DNA of 28,997 nucleotides from IMG/VR virus record IMGVR_UViG_3300010151_000101, positions 1-28,997 of that record. One strand, given 5' to 3'. Position numbers and translations under genes: made by a program. How positions within the stretch are numbered: position 1 is the first letter of the stretch; every line of letters begins with the position of its first letter. Positions 1 through 7,550 of this stretch are shown here, in pieces. The notes beneath the pieces are model-generated. The model was not told where the DNA came from. It saw only the letters and a program-made list of their open reading frames with translations, and made no database searches. This DNA is from a virus.

Positions 1-1
1 C

Positions 2-550
2 TCTACGATTACAACTACTACGTACAACACGAGTACTAGTACGGTTGTTAGTACTGCCATATCTACAACAACAGTTTACAATACGGCTAGAAGTACTAAC
101 ACTACTTATAATACGAGTAAAAGCACTACAACTACGTATAATACAAGTACTAGTACAACCACGACTTATAATACTAGTACTAATACCACAACGACATATA
201 ATACAAGTACGTCAACAGTTGTAAGTACCGCTATATCTACGACAACAACATGGTCTACTACTAAAAGTACAACAACAACTTATAATACAACTAAATCAAC
301 GACAACTACCTTTAATACGTCAACTGATACAACCACGATATACAATACAGCAACAACAACTACGTGGAGTACTAGTAAAACAACGGCTACTGTAGTATCA
401 ACACATAAATTGACTTCAACGGTATATTCAACAGGTAATAATACTACAACCACATATAATACCAGTACTACAACAACATACACTACTACTAAAAACTTTT
501 ATAATACTTATAGAACAGATTGGTCTACAGGACGATATGACTATAACTAG
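2..550 (+). CDS. C-terminal part of a Thr/Ser-rich decapeptide-repeat protein (probable fibre/adhesin), 5'-truncated
   Basis: The frame is open from base 2 to a TAG at 548-550, giving 182 residues with no start in the window. Well over half of the residues are Thr or Ser, with regularly placed aromatic residues. The repeat unit is close to TTTTYNTSTS, and every unit carries Y/W/F/V followed by N/S/T and Thr. The repeats stop near residue 162. The last 20 residues are richer in aromatics and basic residues (NFYNTYRTDW, then RYDYN) and could be a capping or binding tip. I do not recognise a named family. Thr-rich short-period repeats usually form beta-solenoid or fibrous folds, and a surface fibre or adhesin on the virion is the likeliest role, by inference. 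It lies upstream of the glycosyltransferase-like and packaging genes on the same strand. Cys and Met are absent in the visible part. Confidence 0.7.
   Translation, partial: STITTTTYNTSTSTVVSTAISTTTVYNTARSTNTTYNTSKSTTTTYNTSTSTTTTYNTSTNTTTTYNTSTSTVVSTAISTTTTWSTTKSTTTTYNTTKSTTTTFNTSTDTTTIYNTATTTTWSTSKTTATVVSTHKLTSTVYSTGNNTTTTYNTSTTTTYTTTKNFYNTYRTDWSTGRYDYN
11..487 (+). repeat. Degenerate tandem 30-bp (10-codon) repeat array
   Basis: Translated in the frame starting at base 2, the array has key hydrophobic/aromatic residues at positions 8, 16, 26, 36, 46, 56, 66, 74, 84, 94, 104, 114, 122, 132, 142, 152 and 160. The spacings are therefore 8, then five of 10, 8, four of 10, 8, three of 10, 8. At DNA level the units are 30 bp or 24 bp and have diverged mainly at third codon positions (Thr as ACA, ACT, ACC or ACG). 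This indicates selection on the protein rather than recent slippage. Confidence 0.85.
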
Positions 551-562
551 GTAGAAAGTGGT

Positions 563-607
563 AAAAATGTGTAATAATATATAATAACAACAATTAAATT
601 TAATAAT
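563..607 (+). promoter_or_regulatory. A/T-rich leader shared with the one at 20222-20263 (candidate phage promoter or 5' UTR)
   Basis: This is the 57-base gap between the repeat protein and the next gene. It contains AAAAATGT, then AATAATA, then ATAACAACAA and TAAAT directly before the ATG at 608. The same blocks in the same order and at almost the same distance from the ATG (ATAACAACAA starts 24 and 26 bases upstream) occur before the gene at 20264. There is no Shine-Dalgarno. Function is inferred from the repetition and position alone. Confidence 0.3.
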
Positions 608-1516
608 ATGGAAATGTTTAACAAGAAGGAACTAGATAAAAGAATAGGTCCCCTTAAAAAAAGTAAAAATCTAGATGAACTAGAACAAGTTGAAGGCTAC
701 ACAATAAGAAAATGTAGTGAAAGAGATATAGAGCATAGTTATGATGTTTTGGCAGAAGAAATGCCTTATTTCAAAACGATGGCATATACTGAATTTGCTA
801 CTAATTTTTACATGCAACCGTTAAATGTAAAGCTTAGAAACGAAATGATGATTGATGCTTTTAACGATAATGTAAAAAATCCAGATGATTGGTCGTCTTA
901 TCTAATAGATAATGTACTAAAAAAATCTGTTAATAAATATCAAAATAGAAAAGAAAAATTTGATGACTGGCCAGCTAAAGACTATTTAGTTGTACTACCA
1001 GGATCAAACAAAGTAAAAACAAATATTTGTTTAAATAGATTAAAGTTTATATCTAAAAAACATGGTAATAATGTATATTTTAAACCACATCCAATTACAA
1101 CTCATCAAATAGTTGGTGAATTAAAAGATTTCTTTGGAGAAGAAAATATATTACCAAAAGATCTAGACATGTACTATTATATGCAGAAAGCTAAAAAAGT
1201 ATATACTACTCATTTAAGTGAGAGTGCTATTTATGCTGCTGTATTAGGCAAAAGAATAGAACCAATTGATATATGGAATAATATAAATCATGGGTCATTT
1301 GCTTGTATAAATAATCATTTATTTACAAATCAAGATAATGTAAAAAAATACATTAATAGATGTTTTTCTAGTCCTAAATCTGGCATGATAAATCCAGTTA
1401 TAGATAAGAATTGGAAAGAAAAAGTGGATAAATATATGGATTATATTTGTAAAAAACGAGAGGTTTATAAAGATTGGTTTATAGATACTAGGAAACCAAA
1501 ACAAGAAAAGAAGTAA
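608..1516 (+). CDS. Putative glycosyltransferase, GT-B capsule/sialyltransferase-like
   Basis: The protein has 302 residues. The half from about residue 125 looks like the C-terminal domain of a GT-B glycosyltransferase. A beta strand ends in LPGSNK, followed by KPHP at 159-162 and by HLSESAIYAAVLGK at 202-215. A KPHP-type motif followed by a Ser-Glu-x-Ala segment and a Gly-Lys turn is typical of capsule-synthesis, polysialyltransferase-like and CDP-glycerol transferase families, in which these residues bind the nucleotide-sugar. The N-terminal part is not recognisable to me. No signal peptide or membrane segment is visible, so it should be cytosolic. The start at 608 follows an A/T-rich leader; an alternative ATG lies at 614. 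Possible roles are decoration of a virion protein (the Thr/Ser-rich product next door is an obvious candidate) or alteration of host surface sugars. The fold call is moderate and the substrate unknown. Confidence 0.5.
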   Translation: MEMFNKKELDKRIGPLKKSKNLDELEQVEGYTIRKCSERDIEHSYDVLAEEMPYFKTMAYTEFATNFYMQPLNVKLRNEMMIDAFNDNVKNPDDWSSYLIDNVLKKSVNKYQNRKEKFDDWPAKDYLVVLPGSNKVKTNICLNRLKFISKKHGNNVYFKPHPITTHQIVGELKDFFGEENILPKDLDMYYYMQKAKKVYTTHLSESAIYAAVLGKRIEPIDIWNNINHGSFACINNHLFTNQDNVKKYINRCFSSPKSGMINPVIDKNWKEKVDKYMDYICKKREVYKDWFIDTRKPKQEKK

Positions 1517-1518
1517 AA

Positions 1519-1540
1519 AGCGTGAAAATAGCGTGATAAT
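1519..1540 (+). promoter_or_regulatory. Tandem 11-bp direct repeat, candidate operator
   Basis: AGCGTGAAAAT (1519-1529) is followed immediately by AGCGTGATAAT (1530-1540), with a single mismatch. The pair lies 3 bases after the TAA of the glycosyltransferase-like gene and about 40 bases before the next ATG. The spacing of about one helical turn would place both copies on the same DNA face. The rest of the gap to 1579 is A/T-rich (TAAAT/TAAAA runs) with no Shine-Dalgarno. It could also be a promoter element. Function is inferred. Confidence 0.3.
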
Positions 1541-1579
1541 ATAAAAGTAAAATAAAGTTAAATTAAATAAAATAAAATT

Positions 1580-1846
1580 ATGGCAAAGAAAAAAGCAGCT
1601 GCTACTAAGGTAACAGCAGAAGAATTAAAAAACATACAAGATAAAGTTAACGATATAAATCGTGTACAAATGGAAGTTGGTGGTTTAGAAGTACAAAAAA
1701 ACCTTGCCATTGAACGATTAAAACAAGGACAAAGCGCTTTAAATATTGTTCAACAAGGTTTAGAAAAAAAGTACGGTAAAGTATCAGTTAATATTAATGA
1801 TGGATCTTTAAAACCGATTGTAGATGAAGCTGATAAGAAAAATTAG
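1580..1846 (+). CDS. Small coiled-coil protein of the packaging cluster, function unknown
   Basis: The protein has 88 residues. It opens with a Lys/Ala-rich stretch (MAKKKAAATK) and continues as a heptad-like helix from about residue 15 to 68 (ELKNIQDKVNDINRVQ, then EVQKNLAIERL). It ends with YGKVSVNINDGSL, which may form a small beta hairpin. Short coiled-coil proteins of this kind commonly sit just before terL in marine phages; no biochemical role is known to me. The gene ends in TAG at 1844-1846 and overlaps the next gene by 23 bases, so the two are probably translated together. Confidence 0.6.
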   Translation: MAKKKAAATKVTAEELKNIQDKVNDINRVQMEVGGLEVQKNLAIERLKQGQSALNIVQQGLEKKYGKVSVNINDGSLKPIVDEADKKN

Positions 1847-2042
1847 TATCGGTAAAGATTATAAGAACGAAGCTATGCACTATGCCGTTGGCCAAGAGGT
1901 CTACGGCGGGCATACAATCACCAATATTATTGAAGAGGATAAAAAGTTTAGCATTTATATCGAAAAGAATGATGAAGAAATTCCTTGGAAAGATTTTAAT
2001 AAAAATATGGCTATAGCAGTTGAATATAATTTAGAGTATTAA
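1824..2042 (+). CDS. Small conserved-type phage protein, unknown function
   Basis: The protein has 72 residues. The ATG at 1824 lies inside the preceding gene and the TAA overlaps the next ATG by one base, which supports a co-translated cassette. The protein looks globular and mixed alpha/beta, with VGQEVYGGHTITNIIEEDKKFSIYIE as two likely beta hairpins and a C-terminal acidic or aromatic end. No catalytic motif, signal peptide or membrane helix is visible. The stretch coding for residues 17-35 is richer in G+C than its surroundings. I do not recognise the family. Confidence 0.6.
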   Translation: MKLIRKISIGKDYKNEAMHYAVGQEVYGGHTITNIIEEDKKFSIYIEKNDEEIPWKDFNKNMAIAVEYNLEY

Positions 2043-2638
2043 TGCGAAGTATAGTTTATTTTATTGTAAAACCTAAAAGTTCTCGATATAATAATACTAA
2101 AGATGTTGACGGTAAGGAATTAATATTAAATTCTGAAATATATACACATCAAAGCGTTAGTAGAGAAGCTATAGTCACTGCTGTTCCGACAATAATAGAT
2201 ACAGAAGTTAAAAAAGGTGATGAAGTTATTGTTCATCATAACATATTTAGAAGATATAATGATGTTAGGGGTATCGAAAAAAATAGTGCAAGTTATATAG
2301 GTGAAAATAAATATTTTGTTAATAGTGAACAAATATACGCTTATAAAAGAGATAATAAATGGAAAGCACTAAAAGGTTATTGTTTTGTAAAACCAATTAA
2401 ATCTAATAACGATTTATCAATAAATAAAGAAAAACCACTTGTTGGTGTTGTAAAATTTTTAAGTCCAGAATTAATAGATTTAGGTTTTAGAAAAAATGAT
2501 TTAGTAGGTTTTTCACCAAATAGTGAATATGAATTTACTATTGATAACGAAAGACTATATAGAGTAACAACCAATTCAATCACAATTAAATATGAGTATC
2601 AAGGAAAAGAAGAGGAATATAATCCAAGCTGGGTATAA
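2042..2638 (+). CDS. Tandem GroES-like co-chaperonin protein
   Basis: The protein has 198 residues in two halves, each resembling a GroES fold. In half 1 (about 5-103) a VKPKSSR strand is followed by a long loop, then KKGDEVIVHHN at 57-67 and KYFVNSEQIYAYK at 90-102. In half 2 (about 112-186) a YCFVKPIK strand is followed by a shorter loop, GVVKFL, KNDLVGF at 151-157 and RLYRVTTNSITIKYE at 171-185. Each copies the GroES order: first strand, mobile loop, basic-Gly/Asn-Asp-x-V strand, then the final 'ylv..sdI.ai' strand. Phage co-chaperonins such as T4 gp31 help GroEL fold the capsid protein, and the location in the head cluster fits that job. Function is inferred from the pattern. The GroEL-binding hydrophobic tripeptide is not obvious in either loop. 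Confidence 0.55.
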   Translation: MRSIVYFIVKPKSSRYNNTKDVDGKELILNSEIYTHQSVSREAIVTAVPTIIDTEVKKGDEVIVHHNIFRRYNDVRGIEKNSASYIGENKYFVNSEQIYAYKRDNKWKALKGYCFVKPIKSNNDLSINKEKPLVGVVKFLSPELIDLGFRKNDLVGFSPNSEYEFTIDNERLYRVTTNSITIKYEYQGKEEEYNPSWV

Positions 2639-2867
2639 AGCTGTTGAAGAATTAGTTAAAGTTGCTAAAGAGCCAATTGTAGATTCAGATGATGATATTT
2701 CAGCAGACAGATTAAAAAATGCCGCAGCTACAAAGAAATTAGCTATATTTGATGCTTTTGAAATATTATCTAGAATTCAAGATGAAGAAAATTTATTAGA
2801 TAATAAACCTAAAGAAGAACAGAAAATTAAAACTTTTAGTGGTTTTGCAGAAAAACGATCTAAATAA
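2592..2867 (+). CDS. Small helical protein directly before terL, candidate terminase small subunit
   Basis: The protein has 91 residues and starts 47 bases inside the preceding gene in another frame. The ATG at 2592 is followed by a coherent amphipathic sequence (MSIKEKKRNIIQAGYKAVEELVKVAKE). After an acidic linker (DSDDD) comes a second helix (RLKNAAATKKLAIFDAFEILSRIQDEE) and a basic tail (GFAEKRSK). Its TAA overlaps the terL ATG by one base, the usual place for a small terminase subunit. A helical protein with a basic tail would suit DNA recognition or oligomerisation. No clear helix-turn-helix is visible, so the terminase small subunit label is positional only. Confidence 0.4.
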   Translation: MSIKEKKRNIIQAGYKAVEELVKVAKEPIVDSDDDISADRLKNAAATKKLAIFDAFEILSRIQDEENLLDNKPKEEQKIKTFSGFAEKRSK

Positions 2868-5092
2868 TGTACGAACAAACATTATATAAAATTATTGAGC
2901 CAGTTAGAATAAATACAGTTAAAAGGCTTAACAAAGGTAAAAAATGGAAATACGGATATAACAAAGAGCATGATATTGTTGTTATAAGTAAAACAGGTAG
3001 AATAGGTGAAATTTATGAAATTCAAAATTTAAAAATAGCATTACCTGAAGAAACAAATGTTTTTAAAAGAGATAAAAGTAAAGAAAAACAATACTGGGAA
3101 CAATTACAGTTACCAAAAGTTTTTAAAAATATAAAAAGTATATTTGATTGGAAAACATATCCTGACACATTTAAAGAAGAATGGTTTGATTATATAGATT
3201 CCGAATTTAAAAGAAGAGAAGAAGGTTATTGGTATTATAATAAAGGAATACCAACTTACATAACAGGCACACATTATATGTATCTACAATGGTCAAAGAT
3301 TGATGTAGGTGCTCCAGAATTTAGAGAATCAAATAGATTATTCTATTTATTTTGGGAAGCTTGTAAAGCTGATAAAAGATGCTATGGAATGTGTTATTTA
3401 AAAAATAGACGTTCTGGGTTTTCTTTTATGTCTAGTGCTGAGACTGTTAATTTAGCTACTTTAGCAAGTGATGCAAGATTTGGAATATTATCTAAATCTG
3501 GTTGGGATGCTAAAAAAATGTTTACTGACAAGGTTGTACCTATTTCAGTTAATTATCCTTTCTTTTTTAAACCGATTCAAGATGGTATGGATCGACCTAA
3601 AACAGAATTAGCATATAGAGTACCAGCAGTAAAATTTACTAGAAAAAAATTACAAACCAACGAAAGAATGGAAGAGATGGTTGGGTTAGACACAACTATT
3701 GATTGGAAGAATACTGGTGATAATGCTTATGATGGAGAAAAATTAAATCTATTAGTACATGATGAAAGTGGTAAATGGGAGAGACCTGAAAATATTCTTA
3801 ATAATTGGAGGGTTACAAAAACATGTTTAAGATTAGGTAGTAGGATTATTGGTAAATGCATGATGGGTTCTACATCTAATGCATTGGACAAAGGTGGTGA
3901 TAATTTTAAAAAACTTTATAATAGCTCAGATGTTACAAAGAGAAATCGAAATGGACAAACTAGTTCAGGACTCTATTCTTTGTTCGTACCTATGGAATGG
4001 AATTACGAAGGATTCATTGATGTGCATGGAATACCTGTATTTGATACGCCTGAAGAAGAAACATATGGACCTCACGGAGATTTAATTGATGTCGGTGTTA
4101 TTGAACATTGGCAAAATGAAGTAGATGGATTAAAAAATGATCAAGACGCTTTAAATGAATTATACAGACAATTTCCAAGAACTACTGAACATGCTTTTAG
4201 AGATGAAACTCAAAATAGTATTTTTAACCTTGTTAAAATATATGAGCAAATAGATTATAATGAAGACTTGGGTAATTCAATTGGATTATCAACTGGAAAT
4301 TTTCAATGGGTTAATGGTGTAAAAGATACAAAAGTTATATTTTATCCAAATCCAAAAGGAAGATTTAAAGTTAGTTGGACGCCACCAGCTAATTTACAAA
4401 ACAACGTTATAATAAAAAATGGCAGAAAACATCCTGGTAATGAACATATAGGTGCTTTTGGGTGTGATAGTTATGATATATCAGGTACAGTAGATGGTGT
4501 AGGATCTAAAGGCGCTTTACATGGATTAAGTAAATTTTCCATGGAAGATTGTCCTCCTCATCAAATGTTTTTGGAATATATAGCAAGACCACAAACTGCA
4601 GATATATTTTTTGAAGATGTTTTAATGGCATTAGTATTCTATGGAATGCCAATATTATGTGAAAACAATAAACCTAGACTTTTATATTATTTAAGAAGAA
4701 GAGGTTATAGAGGGTTTAGTATGAATAGACCTGATAAAGTTTGGAATAAATTATCTACAGCAGAAAAAGAAATAGGTGGAATACCAAATTCTAGTGAAGA
4801 TATTAAACAATCACACGCGGCTGCCATAGAAATGTATATACAAGAACATGTAGGATTAAAAAGAGATAATACGTATGGTACTATGTATTTTACTAAAACA
4901 TTGAATGATTGGTCTCGTTTTGATATAAATAAACGAACAAAATTTGATGCAACAATAAGTTCAGGATTAGCTATAATGGCTTGTAATAGACATTTATATG
5001 CTCCTAACGCAAAAATAGAAACACAAAAACTTGACATTAATTTTGCTAAATACAAAAATGATGGCATTACTTCAACATTAATAAAAGATTAA
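2867..5092 (+). CDS. terL: Terminase large subunit (packaging ATPase and nuclease)
   Basis: The protein has 741 residues and is the motor that pumps DNA into the prohead and cuts concatemers. The ATPase region has KNRRSGFS at 179-186 (a deviant P-loop, see findings). A Walker B strand NLLVHDE ends with D299-E300, the acidic pair that binds Mg2+ and activates water, and GSTSNA near 340 fits the coupling motif. The nuclease domain has GAFGCDSYDISG with D534 and D537 as likely metal ligands of the RNase H-like fold. The N-terminal 110 or so residues are an extra domain preceding the aromatic-rich GIPTYITGTHYMYLQW segment that is characteristic of TerLs from marine and crAss-like phages. The start overlaps the upstream stop by one base, and the portal gene begins 4 bases after its TAA. 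The protein is full length. Confidence 0.95.
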   Translation: MYEQTLYKIIEPVRINTVKRLNKGKKWKYGYNKEHDIVVISKTGRIGEIYEIQNLKIALPEETNVFKRDKSKEKQYWEQLQLPKVFKNIKSIFDWKTYPDTFKEEWFDYIDSEFKRREEGYWYYNKGIPTYITGTHYMYLQWSKIDVGAPEFRESNRLFYLFWEACKADKRCYGMCYLKNRRSGFSFMSSAETVNLATLASDARFGILSKSGWDAKKMFTDKVVPISVNYPFFFKPIQDGMDRPKTELAYRVPAVKFTRKKLQTNERMEEMVGLDTTIDWKNTGDNAYDGEKLNLLVHDESGKWERPENILNNWRVTKTCLRLGSRIIGKCMMGSTSNALDKGGDNFKKLYNSSDVTKRNRNGQTSSGLYSLFVPMEWNYEGFIDVHGIPVFDTPEEETYGPHGDLIDVGVIEHWQNEVDGLKNDQDALNELYRQFPRTTEHAFRDETQNSIFNLVKIYEQIDYNEDLGNSIGLSTGNFQWVNGVKDTKVIFYPNPKGRFKVSWTPPANLQNNVIIKNGRKHPGNEHIGAFGCDSYDISGTVDGVGSKGALHGLSKFSMEDCPPHQMFLEYIARPQTADIFFEDVLMALVFYGMPILCENNKPRLLYYLRRRGYRGFSMNRPDKVWNKLSTAEKEIGGIPNSSEDIKQSHAAAIEMYIQEHVGLKRDNTYGTMYFTKTLNDWSRFDINKRTKFDATISSGLAIMACNRHLYAPNAKIETQKLDINFAKYKNDGITSTLIKD

Positions 5093-5095
5093 TAT

Positions 5096-7525
5096 ATGGC
5101 TGAGTCAGTTATAAAAAAGATTTTCCCAAGTCAAATCGCTAGCGATTTAGAAAAAGTAACTCCAGAATATGGTCTGAAGGTTGCTAAAGCTATTGAATCC
5201 GAATGGTTTGATACTGATTATGGCGTTGATAGGTATAATTCAAACCAAAATTCTTTTCATAGATTGAGACTATACGCTAGAGGAGAACAATCAATACAAA
5301 AATATAAAAATGAATTATCTATTAATGGTGATTTATCATATTTAAATTTAGATTGGAAACCAGTACCTATTATACCTAAATTTGTAGATATAGTAGTTAA
5401 TGGTATTGCAGAAAGAACATATGATGTAAAAGCATATTCCCAAGATCCGTATGGAGTTAGTAAGAGAACTAAATATATGGAATCTGTAATACAAGATATG
5501 CAAGGTAGAGAGTTAGCTAATTTTGCTGAACAGGCTTTTGGTATAAGTGTTAGACAGAATAAAAAAGAAGATTTACCAGATACTAAAGAAGAATTAGAAT
5601 TGCATATGCAACTTAATTATAAACAAGAAGTTGAATTAGCAGAAGAACAAGCTTTAACAACTTTACTTGAAGGTAATAGATATGATTTAATATCTAAAAG
5701 AGTATATTATGATTTAACTGTATTAGGTATTGGTGCGGTTAAAAATACATTTAATACATCAGAAGGTGTTAAAGTAGAGTATGTAGATCCAGCTAATCTT
5801 GTTTATTCTTATACAGATTCACCTTATTTTGAAGATGTATATTATATTGGTGAAGTAAAAACAGTACCTATTAATGAAATAAAGAAAGAATTCCCTCAAT
5901 TATCAGATGAAGATTTAGAGGAAATGACTGGACAAGGTTATCAAAATAAGGGAGTTTTTGGTAGTGATTTAAAAAATGATACAAACGCAGATAGCAATCA
6001 AATTCAAATATTATATTTTAACTGGAAAACATATGCTAATGAAGTATATAAAGTAAAAGAATTAGCCACTGGAGCTGATAAGATTATTGTTAAAGATGAT
6101 AGTTTTAATCCAATGGTAGATGCTGAATTAGAAGCTAGATTTGGTAAATTAGAAAAATCAATAGAAGTTTTATATGAAGGTGCTTTAGTATTAGGTACTG
6201 ATAAATTACTTAAATGGGGATTAGCTAAAAACATGTTACGACCTAAAAGTAATTATACTAAAGTTAAAATGAATTATGCTATTTGTGCACCTAGAATGTA
6301 CAAAGGTAAAATAGAATCATTAGTTGGTAGAATTACAGGTTTTGCTGATATGATTCAATTAACTCATTTAAAATTACAACAAGTATTAGCTAGAATGGTA
6401 CCAGATGGTGTTTATTTAGATGCCGATGGTTTAGCTGAGATTGATCTTGGAAACGGAACAAATTATAATCCACAAGAAGCATTAAATATGTTTTTCCAAA
6501 CGGGTAGTGTTATTGGTAGATCAATGACATCGGATGGTGAAATGAATGCTGGTAAGGTTCCAATACAAGAAATACAAAGCGGTAGTGGTGGCCAAAAAAT
6601 GCAATCATTAATTGGTACATATAATTATTATCTACAAATGATAAGGGATGTAACCGGATTAAATGAAGCAAGAGACGCTAGTACACCAGATAAATATGCT
6701 TTGGTTGGTATACAAAAATTAGCAGCAGCAAATTCAAATGTTGCAACTAGACATATATTACAAGGTGGTTTGTTTTTAACTGCTGAAACAGCTGAAGGTT
6801 TATCACTTAGAATATCGGATATTATTGAATACTCTAATACACGAGACGCATTTATTCAATCAATAGGTGCTCATAATGTTGGTACTTTACAAGAAATGAA
6901 AAATCTTCATTTATATGATTTTGGTATATTTATTGAAATAGCACCAGATGAAGAAGAAAAACAAATGCTTGAAAATAATATACAACAAGCAATTTCTCAA
7001 CAAGGTATTGAATTAGAAGATGCTATTGATCTTAGAAATATTAAAAATGTAAAACTAGCGAATCAATTATTAAAAATACGTAGAAAACAAAAACTACAAA
7101 GAGATCAACAAATACAGCAAGAAAATATAAAAGCGCAAGCTGATGCTAACGCTGAAGCACAAAAAGTAGCTGCACAAGCCGAAGTTGAAAAGAATAATGC
7201 ATTAGCACAAAGTAATTTACAATTAGAAGAAGGTAAAGCTAGATTGAAACAAGTTGAAATGGATAAAGAAGCTGAACTTAAAAAAGATTTAATGAACCAT
7301 GAGTTTCAACTGAATATGCGATTAAAACGAATGGAAAATCAAATTACTAATAAAAAAGAAAAATATAAGGAAGATCGTAAAGATGATAGAACTAAAATTC
7401 AAGCATCTCAACAATCTGAATTAATAGATCAAAGGACTAAAGGAACACCACCTAAAAAATTTGAATCTGCAGGTAACGATGTATTAGGTGGTGGTTTTAA
7501 TTTAGGACAATTTGATCCTAAATAA
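5096..7525 (+). CDS. Portal protein
   Basis: The protein has 809 residues, placed between terL and the scaffold gene. Residues 1-140 form an N-terminal part with WKPVPIIPKFVDIVVNGIAERTY, a typical portal segment. The central region includes the helix around KIESLVGRITGFADMIQL and a conserved stretch from VPDGVYLDADG to IRDVTGLNEARD that looks like stem, wing and crown helices. From about 655 to 770 there is a long Gln/Ala/Lys/Glu coiled coil, the kind that forms the inner barrel of podoviral portals. It ends with a Gly-rich tail. Portals form a dodecamer at one capsid vertex, act as the DNA channel, and bind TerL and the neck. The length is on the long side for portals, as expected for barrel-bearing portals of crAss-like or P22-like type. 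Confidence 0.92.
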   Translation: MAESVIKKIFPSQIASDLEKVTPEYGLKVAKAIESEWFDTDYGVDRYNSNQNSFHRLRLYARGEQSIQKYKNELSINGDLSYLNLDWKPVPIIPKFVDIVVNGIAERTYDVKAYSQDPYGVSKRTKYMESVIQDMQGRELANFAEQAFGISVRQNKKEDLPDTKEELELHMQLNYKQEVELAEEQALTTLLEGNRYDLISKRVYYDLTVLGIGAVKNTFNTSEGVKVEYVDPANLVYSYTDSPYFEDVYYIGEVKTVPINEIKKEFPQLSDEDLEEMTGQGYQNKGVFGSDLKNDTNADSNQIQILYFNWKTYANEVYKVKELATGADKIIVKDDSFNPMVDAELEARFGKLEKSIEVLYEGALVLGTDKLLKWGLAKNMLRPKSNYTKVKMNYAICAPRMYKGKIESLVGRITGFADMIQLTHLKLQQVLARMVPDGVYLDADGLAEIDLGNGTNYNPQEALNMFFQTGSVIGRSMTSDGEMNAGKVPIQEIQSGSGGQKMQSLIGTYNYYLQMIRDVTGLNEARDASTPDKYALVGIQKLAAANSNVATRHILQGGLFLTAETAEGLSLRISDIIEYSNTRDAFIQSIGAHNVGTLQEMKNLHLYDFGIFIEIAPDEEEKQMLENNIQQAISQQGIELEDAIDLRNIKNVKLANQLLKIRRKQKLQRDQQIQQENIKAQADANAEAQKVAAQAEVEKNNALAQSNLQLEEGKARLKQVEMDKEAELKKDLMNHEFQLNMRLKRMENQITNKKEKYKEDRKDDRTKIQASQQSELIDQRTKGTPPKKFESAGNDVLGGGFNLGQFDPK

Positions 7526-7550
7526 TTGTTTAATTTTATAATATTATATT

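Noticed and set aside
280-483. Reverse-strand frame of Val/Leu/Tyr residues over the repeat array
   Set aside because: It is the complement of the Thr codons of the repeat protein (ACN read as NGT gives Val-rich sequence) and has no sensible protein character.
11-487. CRISPR-like or satellite repeat
   Set aside because: The units are 24 or 30 bp with no spacers, and they diverge at third codon positions in one open frame. It is a coding repeat.
4705-5067. 120-residue reverse-strand frame inside terL
   Set aside because: The + strand is occupied by the conserved end of TerL. The antisense frame has no leader and no recognisable protein, and every convincing gene is on +.
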